From the NCBI GenBank assembly GCA_035560935.1, contig DATMYQ010000041.1, forward strand, positions 1 to 5,832: a stretch of 5,832 nucleotides of DNA, read 5' to 3'. The notes under the pieces were generated by a model, which did not search any database, was not told the origin of the DNA, and saw nothing but the letters and a program-made list of their open reading frames with translations. The position numbers and the translations under genes were made by a program. Position 1 is the first letter of the stretch, and every line of letters starts with the position of its first letter. This DNA comes from DATMYQ01 sp035560935. Its GTDB lineage: Bacteria > Bacillota > Negativicutes > Sporomusales > Sporomusaceae. Below are positions 1 through 5,810 of the stretch, in pieces.

Positions 1-33
1 CATTTTGAGTATATTACACTAAACTGAAGAAGT

Positions 34-63
34 TTGAATTTTGTTCTTAATTTAAGTTATCAT
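34..63 (+). promoter_or_regulatory. Putative sigma-70-type promoter of the GntR-family regulator gene
   Basis: A -35-like TTGAAT lies at 34-39 (4 of 6 matches to TTGACA) and a -10-like TATCAT at 58-63 (5 of 6 matches to TATAAT), with an 18-bp spacer. Transcription would start near position 70, giving a leader of about 30 nt. The -10 hexamer lies inside the left half of the operator at 55-78, so protein bound there would block RNA polymerase. This fits autorepression. The call rests on hexamer matching only. Confidence 0.45.
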
Positions 64-78
64 ACCAGTAATACAAGT
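55..78 (+). promoter_or_regulatory. Operator copy 1 for the FCD/GntR regulator (autoregulatory site)
   Basis: This 24-bp element matches the element at 890-913 at 22 of 24 positions; the right-hand 19 bases (60-78) are identical. Its symmetric frame is ACTTGT-N2-TAC-N2-GTA-N2-ACAAGT, but here the left arm reads AGTTAT, so outer symmetry is imperfect. The right part, CAGTAATACAA, fits the FadR-subfamily consensus YNGTNNNACNR, while the left element (TTATCATACCA) has lost its G. The site overlaps the predicted -10 and start point. Control by the adjacent regulator is inferred from family behaviour and position. Confidence 0.72.
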
Positions 79-82
79 GGGC

Positions 83-92
83 GAGGAAAGGA
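83..92 (+). promoter_or_regulatory. Ribosome binding site that decides the start of the regulator gene
   Basis: A purine-rich GAGGAAAGGA sits 7 bases before the ATG at 100. The reading frame can be extended upstream to a TTG at 34, but that start has no comparable site, and the extension would translate the operator. The ATG at 100 is therefore preferred. Confidence 0.75.
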
Positions 93-99
93 AACACAA

Positions 100-843
100 A
101 TGGGTACAAATCGTCTGCTCTACGACCGGGAGAGCTTGGTGCGTGGTAATATTTTTGATGTCACGGTAGAGCGGTTACGAACATTTATTGATGGCGGCAG
201 CTTGAGTGCGGGCGACAAACTGCCATCGGAACGTGAGCTTGGCGAACAGTTTGGCGTAAGCCGCTCCGTATTGCGGGAAGCGCTTCGCGTGGTCGAATCG
301 CAGGGTTTGATAACCATGGTGCAGGGGAAAGGGGCCTATGTCCGCAAACCGGGGTTGCGAACGGTCATTGAACCCGTACAGCGTTTGATGCGGGATGGGT
401 CCATCACATTGGCGAATTTAATGCAGGCACGAATCATTATTGAACCGGAAGTCGCCAAAATTGCCAGCCTGAACGCGACCGAGGATCAGATTCGTAAGTT
501 GGAACAAGATTGCGGTGAAATGATCAAATATTTGGAGTTTCCTGAAAAATATCTGCGGGCGGATCAGAATTTCCATAGCCGTTTGGCGCAATCCACGGGG
601 AATCCGGTTTTTACCATCATGATGTGGCCGTTGATTAATTTGTTTGCCGGATTTGTTCCTTTGTTTTATGAGCGGCCGGGAACTCCGCAGCAGGTGTTTT
701 CGGCACATGAGGAATTAGTTGTGGCAATAAAAAAACGTGACGCCGTAAGTGCAGAAAGATTGATGAGAGAGCACTTGGCGGAAGTGACGGCCCGCTTCGC
801 GAATTTCTCCGGCGAAAATTTTTTGAATAATACGGATGATTAA
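100..843 (+). CDS. GntR-family transcriptional regulator, FadR subfamily with FCD ligand domain (LldR-like)
   Basis: This 247-residue protein has the usual length for the FadR/FCD branch of GntR regulators. Residues about 17-82 form the winged helix-turn-helix, with the diagnostic LPSERELGEQFGVSRS and LREALRVVESQGLI segments. Residues about 105-232 form the all-helical FCD effector domain. D155, H159, H203 and H225 have spacings of 4, 44 and 22, which is the Asp/His metal-binding pattern of metal-containing FCD proteins and, as I recall it, that of Corynebacterium LldR. FCD regulators of this type usually sense 2-hydroxyacids or other small carboxylates. The gene lies directly upstream of a 2-hydroxyacid racemase and oxidase set, and the same operator precedes both it and larA, so it is probably the local regulator. 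Whether it represses or activates, and the true ligand, cannot be read from sequence. The start is the ATG at 100, supported by its ribosome binding site; the frame is open upstream to a TTG at 34. Confidence 0.93.
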   Translation: MGTNRLLYDRESLVRGNIFDVTVERLRTFIDGGSLSAGDKLPSERELGEQFGVSRSVLREALRVVESQGLITMVQGKGAYVRKPGLRTVIEPVQRLMRDGSITLANLMQARIIIEPEVAKIASLNATEDQIRKLEQDCGEMIKYLEFPEKYLRADQNFHSRLAQSTGNPVFTIMMWPLINLFAGFVPLFYERPGTPQQVFSAHEELVVAIKKRDAVSAERLMREHLAEVTARFANFSGENFLNNTDD

Positions 844-879
844 CGATAGCGGAGATTTTTGAGGCAAACAGAATAATCG

Positions 880-907
880 TTTACAATTAACTTGTCATAC
901 CAGTAAT
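880..907 (+). promoter_or_regulatory. Candidate promoter of the larA operon
   Basis: TTTACA at 880-885 matches the -35 consensus at 5 of 6 positions. AGTAAT at 902-907 is a 4-of-6 match to the -10 consensus after a 16-bp spacer, and lies inside the operator at 888-915. Transcription would start near 914, leaving a leader of about 67 nt. An alternative perfect TATAAT at 952-957 has no convincing -35 at the right distance. The exact promoter is uncertain; occlusion by the operator is likely if this one is used. Confidence 0.35.
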
Positions 908-915
908 ACAAGTTA
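888..915 (+). promoter_or_regulatory. Operator copy 2 for the FCD/GntR regulator, upstream of larA
   Basis: This is a near-ideal inverted repeat: perfect 8-base arms TAACTTGT (888-895) and ACAAGTTA (908-915), with an inner TAC-N2-GTA symmetric core. It holds two overlapping matches to the FadR-subfamily consensus YNGTNNNACNR, TTGTCATACCA at 892-902 and CAGTAATACAA at 901-911, whose centres are 9 bp apart. The same element, slightly degraded, precedes the regulator gene at 55-78. Presence of the repeat at both promoters, and its form, make it the likely binding site of the FCD regulator. Confidence 0.8.
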
Positions 916-965
916 CGGGTGAATCGACCCGATAGCGGTATTGCTAAAAATTATAATGAAAATTT

Positions 966-974
966 AAGGAGGGG
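966..974 (+). promoter_or_regulatory. Strong Shine-Dalgarno site of larA
   Basis: AAGGAGGGG closely matches the anti-Shine-Dalgarno complement and ends 6 bases before the ATG at 981. It fixes the larA start. Confidence 0.85.
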
Positions 975-980
975 TTATTC

Positions 981-2276
981 ATGGCAGAAACAGTATTCGA
1001 GCTGGGTTATGGAAATGGCAAGATGGCAGTCGGTCTTCCCCAGGAAAAGATCATCAACAATGTATTAGGGAAGCCGTGTCCGGCTATCGCCGATGTGGCG
1101 GCGGCGGTGCGGGAAGCGCTGCGTCATCCGATTGGCACGCCACCACTTAAAGAGGTTGTGAAGCCTGGTGATACCGTGGCGGTGGTTGTCAGTGACATTA
1201 CCCGTGCCTGGGTAAAATTCGATCAATTTCTTCCTGTTTTGTTGGATGAATTAAATGAGGCCGGTGTTCCGGACAACAAGATATTTATTAGCATTGCGCC
1301 AGGTGCGCACCGCTTGAACACCCAGGAAGAATTTGTTGTGCTCTGCGGTGAGACGGTGTGCCACCGGGTCGCCGTGTACAACCATGACTGCCATAATCAG
1401 GCGGAGCTGGTGCACACGGGAACCACCAAAGGCGGCGTTGAGTGCTACATTAACAAGAAGGTGGCCGAGGCTGACAAGATGATTTTGACGGGTGGTATTG
1501 TCCACCACCTGATGGCAGGATTCGGCGGTGGCCGCAAGGCCATATTGCCTGGTATCAGCGGTTTCAAGACGATCCAGGGCAACCATCTGTTCTGTATGAA
1601 CAAAGAAGTGGGCAAGGGTCTCAATCCCAATTGCATTTCCGGTAAACTGGACGGCAATGAAATGAATGAGGACATGATTGAGCAAGCGGCATTGGCAAAG
1701 CCGGATTTTCTGCTCAATGCGGTGTTTACACCGGACAATAAATTCGCGAAATTTGTTGCCGGGCATTGGTACGACGCCTGGTTGGCGGGTACGAAAATGG
1801 TGGATGAAATTTATGGTGTGCCGATTTCCGCGCAAGCGGACCTGGTGGTTTCCACGGCTGGCGGCTTTCCCAAGGATATTAACCTGTACCAAGGCGTGAA
1901 AACGATTGATAATGCCTATATGGCGGCCAAACCGGGCGGCGTCGTTATCTGTTTTCTGGAACTGCAGGATATTATGGAACCGGCGGAATTTAGCGACTGG
2001 TTTAAATATCCGACGATGCTGGAGCATGAAATGGCGTTGCGGGGCAGCTTTACAATTCCGGGATTTTTGGCGTACCGGTTGCTGGATATCGCCCGTCAGG
2101 TGTCCATGATCATTGTGACGAAAAAAGAAAATGCTGAGTTTATCCGCAAGGCGGGGATGATTCCGGCGGCGACAACGGAAGAAGCGCTCAAAATTGCCAA
2201 AGAAAAATTAGGGCGTGAAGATTATACGATTACGGTGATGACCGCTGCCGCGAATACGGTTCCGGTATTGAAATAA
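981..2276 (+). CDS. larA: LarA-family nickel-pincer 2-hydroxyacid racemase/epimerase (lactate racemase homologue)
   Basis: This 431-residue protein has the size of LarA (DUF2088 N-terminal plus C-terminal domain). Proteins of this family racemise or epimerise 2-hydroxyacids by hydride transfer to a nickel pincer nucleotide attached to a lysine. The key residues are visible: H110 in APGAHR, H176 in VHHLMAG, K186 in GGGRKAILPG and H202 in QGNH. Their spacings (66, 10, 16) equal those I recall for H108, H174, K184 and H200 of Lactiplantibacillus plantarum LarA, so cofactor attachment and nickel binding look intact. SDITR (71-75) and GGFPKDINLYQ (294-304) are the other family motifs. The loop after DITR reads AWVKF rather than the RPxP-type sequence common in the family, so the substrate may not be lactate. 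The gene begins the catabolic part of the locus and ends in a double stop TAATAG. No LarB, LarC or LarE cofactor gene is in the window, so these must lie elsewhere. The family call is firm; the substrate is open. Confidence 0.92.
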   Translation: MAETVFELGYGNGKMAVGLPQEKIINNVLGKPCPAIADVAAAVREALRHPIGTPPLKEVVKPGDTVAVVVSDITRAWVKFDQFLPVLLDELNEAGVPDNKIFISIAPGAHRLNTQEEFVVLCGETVCHRVAVYNHDCHNQAELVHTGTTKGGVECYINKKVAEADKMILTGGIVHHLMAGFGGGRKAILPGISGFKTIQGNHLFCMNKEVGKGLNPNCISGKLDGNEMNEDMIEQAALAKPDFLLNAVFTPDNKFAKFVAGHWYDAWLAGTKMVDEIYGVPISAQADLVVSTAGGFPKDINLYQGVKTIDNAYMAAKPGGVVICFLELQDIMEPAEFSDWFKYPTMLEHEMALRGSFTIPGFLAYRLLDIARQVSMIIVTKKENAEFIRKAGMIPAATTEEALKIAKEKLGREDYTITVMTAAANTVPVLK

Positions 2277-2285
2277 TAGGTATTT

Positions 2286-2323
2286 AGACGAAAGGGTGCG
2301 TTGGGAGCGTGCCCGCTTCGTCT
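2286..2323 (+). promoter_or_regulatory. Long imperfect hairpin in the larA-glcD spacer
   Basis: The RNA can fold with AGACGAA (2286-2292) paired to TTCGTCT (2317-2323). After a small internal loop, GGGTGCG (2294-2300) pairs with CGTGCCC (2308-2314) using two G-U pairs, around a 7-nt loop. No T-run follows, so it is not a standard intrinsic terminator. It lies 9 bases past the larA stop and could protect the 3' end of a processed larA transcript or limit readthrough. The structure is seen; the role is inference. Confidence 0.55.
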
Positions 2324-2333
2324 GTCTGCTTAG

Positions 2334-2363
2334 TTGGCAACCGGTGTAAATAGCAGCTTTGAT
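2334..2363 (+). promoter_or_regulatory. Very tentative internal promoter before glcD
   Basis: TTGGCA at 2334-2339 (5 of 6) and TTTGAT at 2358-2363 (4 of 6) are separated by 18 bp. The 125-bp spacer would allow a separate promoter for glcD. The -10 is poor and coincides with the stem described at 2352-2374, so both readings cannot be given much weight. Confidence 0.2.
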
Positions 2364-2374
2364 AGCCGCTTTTT
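2352..2374 (+). terminator. Possible weak intrinsic terminator or attenuator before glcD
   Basis: AGCAGCT (2352-2358) pairs with AGCCGCT (2364-2370) with one A/C mismatch around a TTGAT loop, followed by four T residues (2371-2374) and then a run of A. The stem is short and the T-tract brief, so termination would be partial at best. Together with the hairpin just upstream it could lower transcription of glcD and glcF relative to larA. Confidence 0.35.
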
Positions 2375-2401
2375 AAAAAAATACAGAGAGATGAGGGAAT
2401 T

Positions 2402-3784
2402 ATGGAAAATCAAATCATTGACGCGTTGAAAAAGATTGTGGGAGCAGACTATGTTTTAACCAGTGAGGAAGACTTACGGTGTTACTCTTATGACGCGACC
2501 CCCGGCTTTGCCCATATGCCGGAAGCGGTTGTATCTCCCGCTGACACAGAGGAAGTGTCGAAAGTATTGGCGTTGGCCAATGAGAAAAAGATTCCGGTGT
2601 ATCCCCGGGGGTCCGGCACGAATCTAAGTGCCGGAACGGTTCCCACCAAGGGGGGGATTGTCCTGCTGATGACCCGGTTCAACAAGATCATCGAAATTGA
2701 CGAGGCCAATCTGGTGGCCACGGCCGAACCGGGAGTGATCGTCTCCGATTTGAACAAGGAAGTGGAAAAACTGGGACTCATCTATCCGCCGGATCCCGGC
2801 ACGGTAAACACTGCCACGCTGGGGGGAACCGTATCGGAAAACGCTGGCGGCTTGCGCGGTCTTAAGTATGGCGTTTCAAAACACTATGTCATGGGTTTGG
2901 AAGCTGTGCTTGCGGACGGCAGTGTCCTTAAAACCGGCGGCAAGAACGTAAAAGACGTAGCGGGATATGATTTAACCAAACTGTTCACCGGTGCGGAAGG
3001 AACTCTGGGAGTTATCACCAAAATTACTGTGAAACTGGTACCGGCGCCGGAAGCAAAAAAAGCCATGATGGCGATTTTTTCGAATTTGGACAATGCCGGC
3101 AACGCCATCGCTGCCATTATTGCCAACAAAATTATTCCGGCGACGCTGGAAATACTCGATAACGCCACGATCCGTACGGTGGAAGACTATGCCAAGGTCG
3201 GTCTGCCCACGGACGCTGAGGCTGTTTTGCTGATCGAAGTCGACGGCATTCCCGAAGTGGTGGAAAAAGAAGCGGCCAAAGTGATTGCCGTACTTAAAGA
3301 CAATCATGCCGATAAAATCCAGGTGGCGCAAAATGCCGAGGAACGCGATAAAATATGGGCTGCCCGACGGGCCGCCTTGCCGGCTCTGGCCAAATTGCGT
3401 CCCACTACCTTCACTGAAGATGCCACCGTACCGCGCAGCAAAGTGCCGGATATGATCCGGGCGGTCAACCAGGCGGCGGCTAAATATCAGGTAACCATTG
3501 GCACCTTCGGCCACGCCGGCGACGGCAACCTGCATCCGACGATTGTTTGTGATTTGCGGGATAAGGAGGAGATGGAACGGGTATACAAAGCCATGGATGA
3601 AATCTTCACCACGGCGATCAAACTGGGTGGTACGCTGAGCGGCGAGCATGGTATCGGCCTGGGGAAACTAAAATACATGGAAGACCAATTTGGCGCCGTA
3701 GGGATGAAAACGATGCGGGCTATTAAGCTGGCTCTGGATCCAAACTGCATTCTGAATCCGGGAAAGCTTGTCGGGGAGTGTTAA
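2402..3784 (+). CDS. glcD: FAD-linked 2-hydroxyacid dehydrogenase, GlcD/D-lactate dehydrogenase family
   Basis: This 460-residue flavoprotein has the normal length of GlcD-type enzymes, which oxidise a 2-hydroxyacid such as glycolate, D-lactate or D-2-hydroxyglutarate to the 2-oxoacid. Residues about 35-215 form the PCMH-type FAD-binding domain, with PRGSGTNLSAG (68-78), PPDPGT (129-134), GGTVSENAGG (141-150), KNVKDVAGYDLTKLF (181-195) and GAEGTLGVIT (197-206). Residues about 216-458 form the FAD-oxidase C-terminal domain, with FGHAGDGNLHP (369-379), SGEHGIG (413-419) and the closing LDPNCILNPGKL (445-456). H371, H378 and H416 are the metal or substrate histidines expected in this family. No signal peptide or membrane span is seen, so the enzyme is cytoplasmic or peripheral. 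glcF starts 3 bases after the stop, which marks a two-subunit enzyme rather than the Etf-linked lactate dehydrogenase of acetogens, since no etfAB genes are present here. The start is supported by GAGGGA at 2393-2398. Which enantiomer and chain length it takes is not clear from sequence. Confidence 0.93.
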   Translation: MENQIIDALKKIVGADYVLTSEEDLRCYSYDATPGFAHMPEAVVSPADTEEVSKVLALANEKKIPVYPRGSGTNLSAGTVPTKGGIVLLMTRFNKIIEIDEANLVATAEPGVIVSDLNKEVEKLGLIYPPDPGTVNTATLGGTVSENAGGLRGLKYGVSKHYVMGLEAVLADGSVLKTGGKNVKDVAGYDLTKLFTGAEGTLGVITKITVKLVPAPEAKKAMMAIFSNLDNAGNAIAAIIANKIIPATLEILDNATIRTVEDYAKVGLPTDAEAVLLIEVDGIPEVVEKEAAKVIAVLKDNHADKIQVAQNAEERDKIWAARRAALPALAKLRPTTFTEDATVPRSKVPDMIRAVNQAAAKYQVTIGTFGHAGDGNLHPTIVCDLRDKEEMERVYKAMDEIFTTAIKLGGTLSGEHGIGLGKLKYMEDQFGAVGMKTMRAIKLALDPNCILNPGKLVGEC

Positions 3785-3787
3785 GGT

Positions 3788-5074
3788 ATGAGCGAAGATA
3801 AACAATTATTGGCCGACCTCGAAGATGCCATTGCCAACTGCATGAAATGCGGCAATTGCATGGAAGTATGCCCAATTTATAAAGAACTGCAAACGGAATC
3901 GGCGGTGGCCCGGGGAAAACTGATGCTGATTGAAGCGGTTATCCATGGCGACGCGGCGATCACCGCCGGCTTTGATCAACGGATGGGCATGTGCGTGTCG
4001 TGTAAAGCCTGCGCGGTTAAATGTCCCTGCGGTGTCAAAGCGGATGAACTCATTTTGCGCGCCCGGCAGGCGGCGGTAAAATCACGGGGGCTCCATCCGA
4101 TGAAAAAGCGAGTGTTTAAATTGCTTTCCCATCGGACACTGTTTGACTTTGCACTGCGCATGGCCGGTTTATTCGGCCCGTTTCAAATGAAAAAATTGCC
4201 GGGACGGTTGGCGGTGGTTGCCCGCTTTCCCATGCCGGGGCTGGATCGCCGGCGGATTCTGGCGCCCTTTGCGGCCACACCGCTGCGCAGCCAGTTTCCG
4301 GAAACCATCAAAGTCGATAAACCGCAGATGAAAGTGGCGTTTTTTACCGGCTGCACGGTAAACTACGTGTATACGGATATCGGCCAGGCGGTAATCAATG
4401 TACTCAAGGCCAATGATGTGGAGATCACCATGCCGGCAATGCAGCACTGTTGCGGTACGCCGGTGTATATGTCCGGCGATGTGGAGCTGGCAAAAGTGTT
4501 TGCCCGGCACAATATTGAGGTGTTTGAGAGTACTGACGCGGATTATATTGTCGCTGCCTGCGGCTCCTGCGCGGAAGCCTTTAAAGTGGAGTACCCGGAG
4601 CTGTTTCACGATGAACCGGATTTGCAGGAACGGGCCCGGAAGTTGGCGGCCAAAACCTATGAAATCAGTGAATTTTTAGTGGATGTTGTAAAATTCCGCA
4701 AGGACAAGCTGGGACCAATTGACGCAGTCGTGACGATGCATGATCCCTGCCATATGGCGAGGGGCATCAAGGTGACGGCGCAGCCACGGGAGATCCTCGC
4801 GGCGATCCCCGGCATCCGGTTTCAGGAAATGAAGGAACCGGCCCGTTGCTGCGGTGCCGGCGGTTCGTTCAGCTTGGCGCACTACGATGTATCCCGCAAG
4901 ATTAACGATCGTAAAATCGACGACATCGCTTCGACGGCCGCCGATATTGTCGCTACCAGTTGTGGTTCCTGCCGGATGCATATCACCGACGGATTGGTGC
5001 AGAACGGTAAGACGCAGGATTGTGTGCATGTGATCCAACTATTGGAAAAAGCTTATCAGGCAGGGGAACGCTAA
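3788..5074 (+). CDS. glcF: GlcF-type iron-sulfur subunit with two [4Fe-4S] clusters and two CCG domains
   Basis: This 428-residue protein is the electron-transfer partner of the GlcD-type flavoprotein. Two ferredoxin-like motifs C-x2-C-x2-C-x3-CP lie near the N-terminus: C18, C21, C24, C28 and C69, C72, C75, C79. Two cysteine-rich CCG domains follow. The first uses C189, C221-C222, C258 and C261, and the second C321, C354-C355, C392 and C395. Both fit the C-x31-39-CC-x33-38-C-x2-C pattern of the heterodisulfide reductase HdrB/HdrD and GlcF families, in which the domain can bind a non-cubane iron-sulfur cluster. Electrons from the flavin would pass through these centres to a membrane quinone or another carrier; no membrane segment is evident. 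The gap of 3 bases from glcD implies translational coupling, and GGGGAG at 3773-3778, within the end of glcD, serves as the ribosome binding site. All expected cysteines are present. A close alternative name is LutA/LldE-like or HdrD-like subunit, but the paired N-terminal ferredoxin motifs and the position after glcD favour GlcF. Confidence 0.92.
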   Translation: MSEDKQLLADLEDAIANCMKCGNCMEVCPIYKELQTESAVARGKLMLIEAVIHGDAAITAGFDQRMGMCVSCKACAVKCPCGVKADELILRARQAAVKSRGLHPMKKRVFKLLSHRTLFDFALRMAGLFGPFQMKKLPGRLAVVARFPMPGLDRRRILAPFAATPLRSQFPETIKVDKPQMKVAFFTGCTVNYVYTDIGQAVINVLKANDVEITMPAMQHCCGTPVYMSGDVELAKVFARHNIEVFESTDADYIVAACGSCAEAFKVEYPELFHDEPDLQERARKLAAKTYEISEFLVDVVKFRKDKLGPIDAVVTMHDPCHMARGIKVTAQPREILAAIPGIRFQEMKEPARCCGAGGSFSLAHYDVSRKINDRKIDDIASTAADIVATSCGSCRMHITDGLVQNGKTQDCVHVIQLLEKAYQAGER

Positions 5075-5090
5075 GGAAGCAGTGGTTCCC
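5064..5090 (+). repeat. Inverted repeat spanning the glcF stop codon
   Basis: GGGAAC (5064-5069) and GTTCCC (5085-5090) are perfect complements around a 15-nt loop, which itself contains GCT-AAGGA-AGC (5070-5080). No T-run follows, so it is not an intrinsic terminator. It may only be a weak structure between glcF and the next gene. Confidence 0.35.
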
Positions 5091-5107
5091 TAACAGCGAA
5101 AACGGGC

Positions 5108-5116
5108 AGGTGGTGA
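5108..5116 (+). promoter_or_regulatory. Ribosome binding site of the P-loop ATPase gene
   Basis: AGGTGGTGA differs by one base from the AGGAGGTGA complement of the 16S rRNA tail and lies 7 bases before the ATG at 5124. It supports this start and shows the gene is translated on its own signal. Confidence 0.75.
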
Positions 5117-5123
5117 AAATTTC

Positions 5124-5810
5124 ATGCACAACAACAATCAGTTTCTCCTTTCGGGCGCTCCGGTGAAAATATTAGTGGGTGAATTTGGCAGCGGCAAGAC
5201 AGAACTGGCGCTGAATTATGCATTGCAGATCAAGGAACAGGGTTTTAAGACCGTTATCGTGGATATTGATCTGGTCAAACCCTATTTCCGAACCCGGGAA
5301 AATCGCACCCTGCTGGAACAAAATGGAATAGAGGTCATCGCACCGGAAGTCCGCTGGGAAAACGCGGATCTGCCGATATTGCCGCATCATTTGGCCAGAG
5401 TGCTTGGGGAAAAAGACTGCCGGGTGGTGATGGATGTAGGCGGCGGAGAGTCAGCGGTTGTTTTGGGGCAGCTAAACAGGCTCTTTGCCAGCACTCCCTA
5501 CCAGGCGCTGCTGGTCGTGAATACCTGTCGACCGTTTACGAACACTGTGGATGCTGTTGTGGAACTGCATCACCGTATTGAAAATGTATCCAAACTTAAA
5601 ATAACGGGAATCATCAGCAATACCAACTTGGCGGCGGAGACGAACGAACAGCATATCTACGATGGGCTGACGATTGCAGAAGCTGCAGCGGAACAATTGG
5701 CAGCACCTGTTCTTTGTGTCGCTGTACCGGAATGGCTGGCGGATAAGATTGATACCCGTCAGCCGATACTGGTCGTAAAGCCGCATATTCAGTATCCGTG
5801 GATGGGATAA
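5124..5810 (+). CDS. P-loop NTPase of the SIMIBI type, role unknown
   Basis: This 228-residue protein has a Walker A motif GEFGSGKT at residues 19-26, a DID motif at 47-49 followed by LVKPYFRTRE (50-59), a Walker B/switch-like DVGGGES at 104-110, and a late SNTN element in GIISNTNL. These fit a SIMIBI-class nucleotide-binding fold. The Walker A lacks the second-position lysine of MinD/ParA proteins (GKGG type) and is closer in form to GPVGSGKT or GxPGSGKT of UreG and HypB, but no metal-binding cysteine or histidine cluster marks it as a nickel chaperone. No signal peptide or membrane segment is seen. I recall similar proteins with the D-x-D-x-V-N-PYFR-x-RE signature in anaerobic Firmicutes beside 2-oxoacid:ferredoxin oxidoreductase genes; this is memory, not a search. 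Its place 49 bp after glcF suggests cotranscription and a role linked to the same pathway or to the genes just beyond the window. Fold: confident. Function: unknown. Confidence 0.8.
   Translation: MHNNNQFLLSGAPVKILVGEFGSGKTELALNYALQIKEQGFKTVIVDIDLVKPYFRTRENRTLLEQNGIEVIAPEVRWENADLPILPHHLARVLGEKDCRVVMDVGGGESAVVLGQLNRLFASTPYQALLVVNTCRPFTNTVDAVVELHHRIENVSKLKITGIISNTNLAAETNEQHIYDGLTIAEAAAEQLAAPVLCVAVPEWLADKIDTRQPILVVKPHIQYPWMG

Noticed and set aside
34..99. Upstream extension of the regulator reading frame to a TTG at 34, adding 22 residues.
   Set aside because: It would translate the operator, has no good ribosome binding site, and the added residues precede the normal start of a GntR protein. 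The ATG at 100 has a good site.
842..881. AACGAT (842-847) and ATCGTT (876-881) as a terminator stem after the regulator gene.
   Set aside because: Six base pairs around a 28-nt loop with no T-run; not a credible terminator. No clear terminator is seen after this gene.
844..938. Direct repeat CGATAGCGG at 844-852 and 930-938.
   Set aside because: Only 9 bases, without symmetry and with no similar flanks; likely chance.
1251..2027. Long minus-strand open frame (258 codons) opposite larA.
   Set aside because: It overlaps a gene with clear family motifs, shows no recognisable domain, and is a typical shadow frame of GC-biased codons.
2972..3649. Minus-strand open frame of 225 codons opposite glcD.
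   Set aside because: Shadow of a conserved gene; its composition (rich in H, R, F, G) is that of antisense reading, with no domain.
4169..5038. Minus-strand open frames (4169-4609 and 4676-5038) opposite glcF.
   Set aside because: Both lie wholly within the conserved iron-sulfur subunit gene and show no motif of their own.
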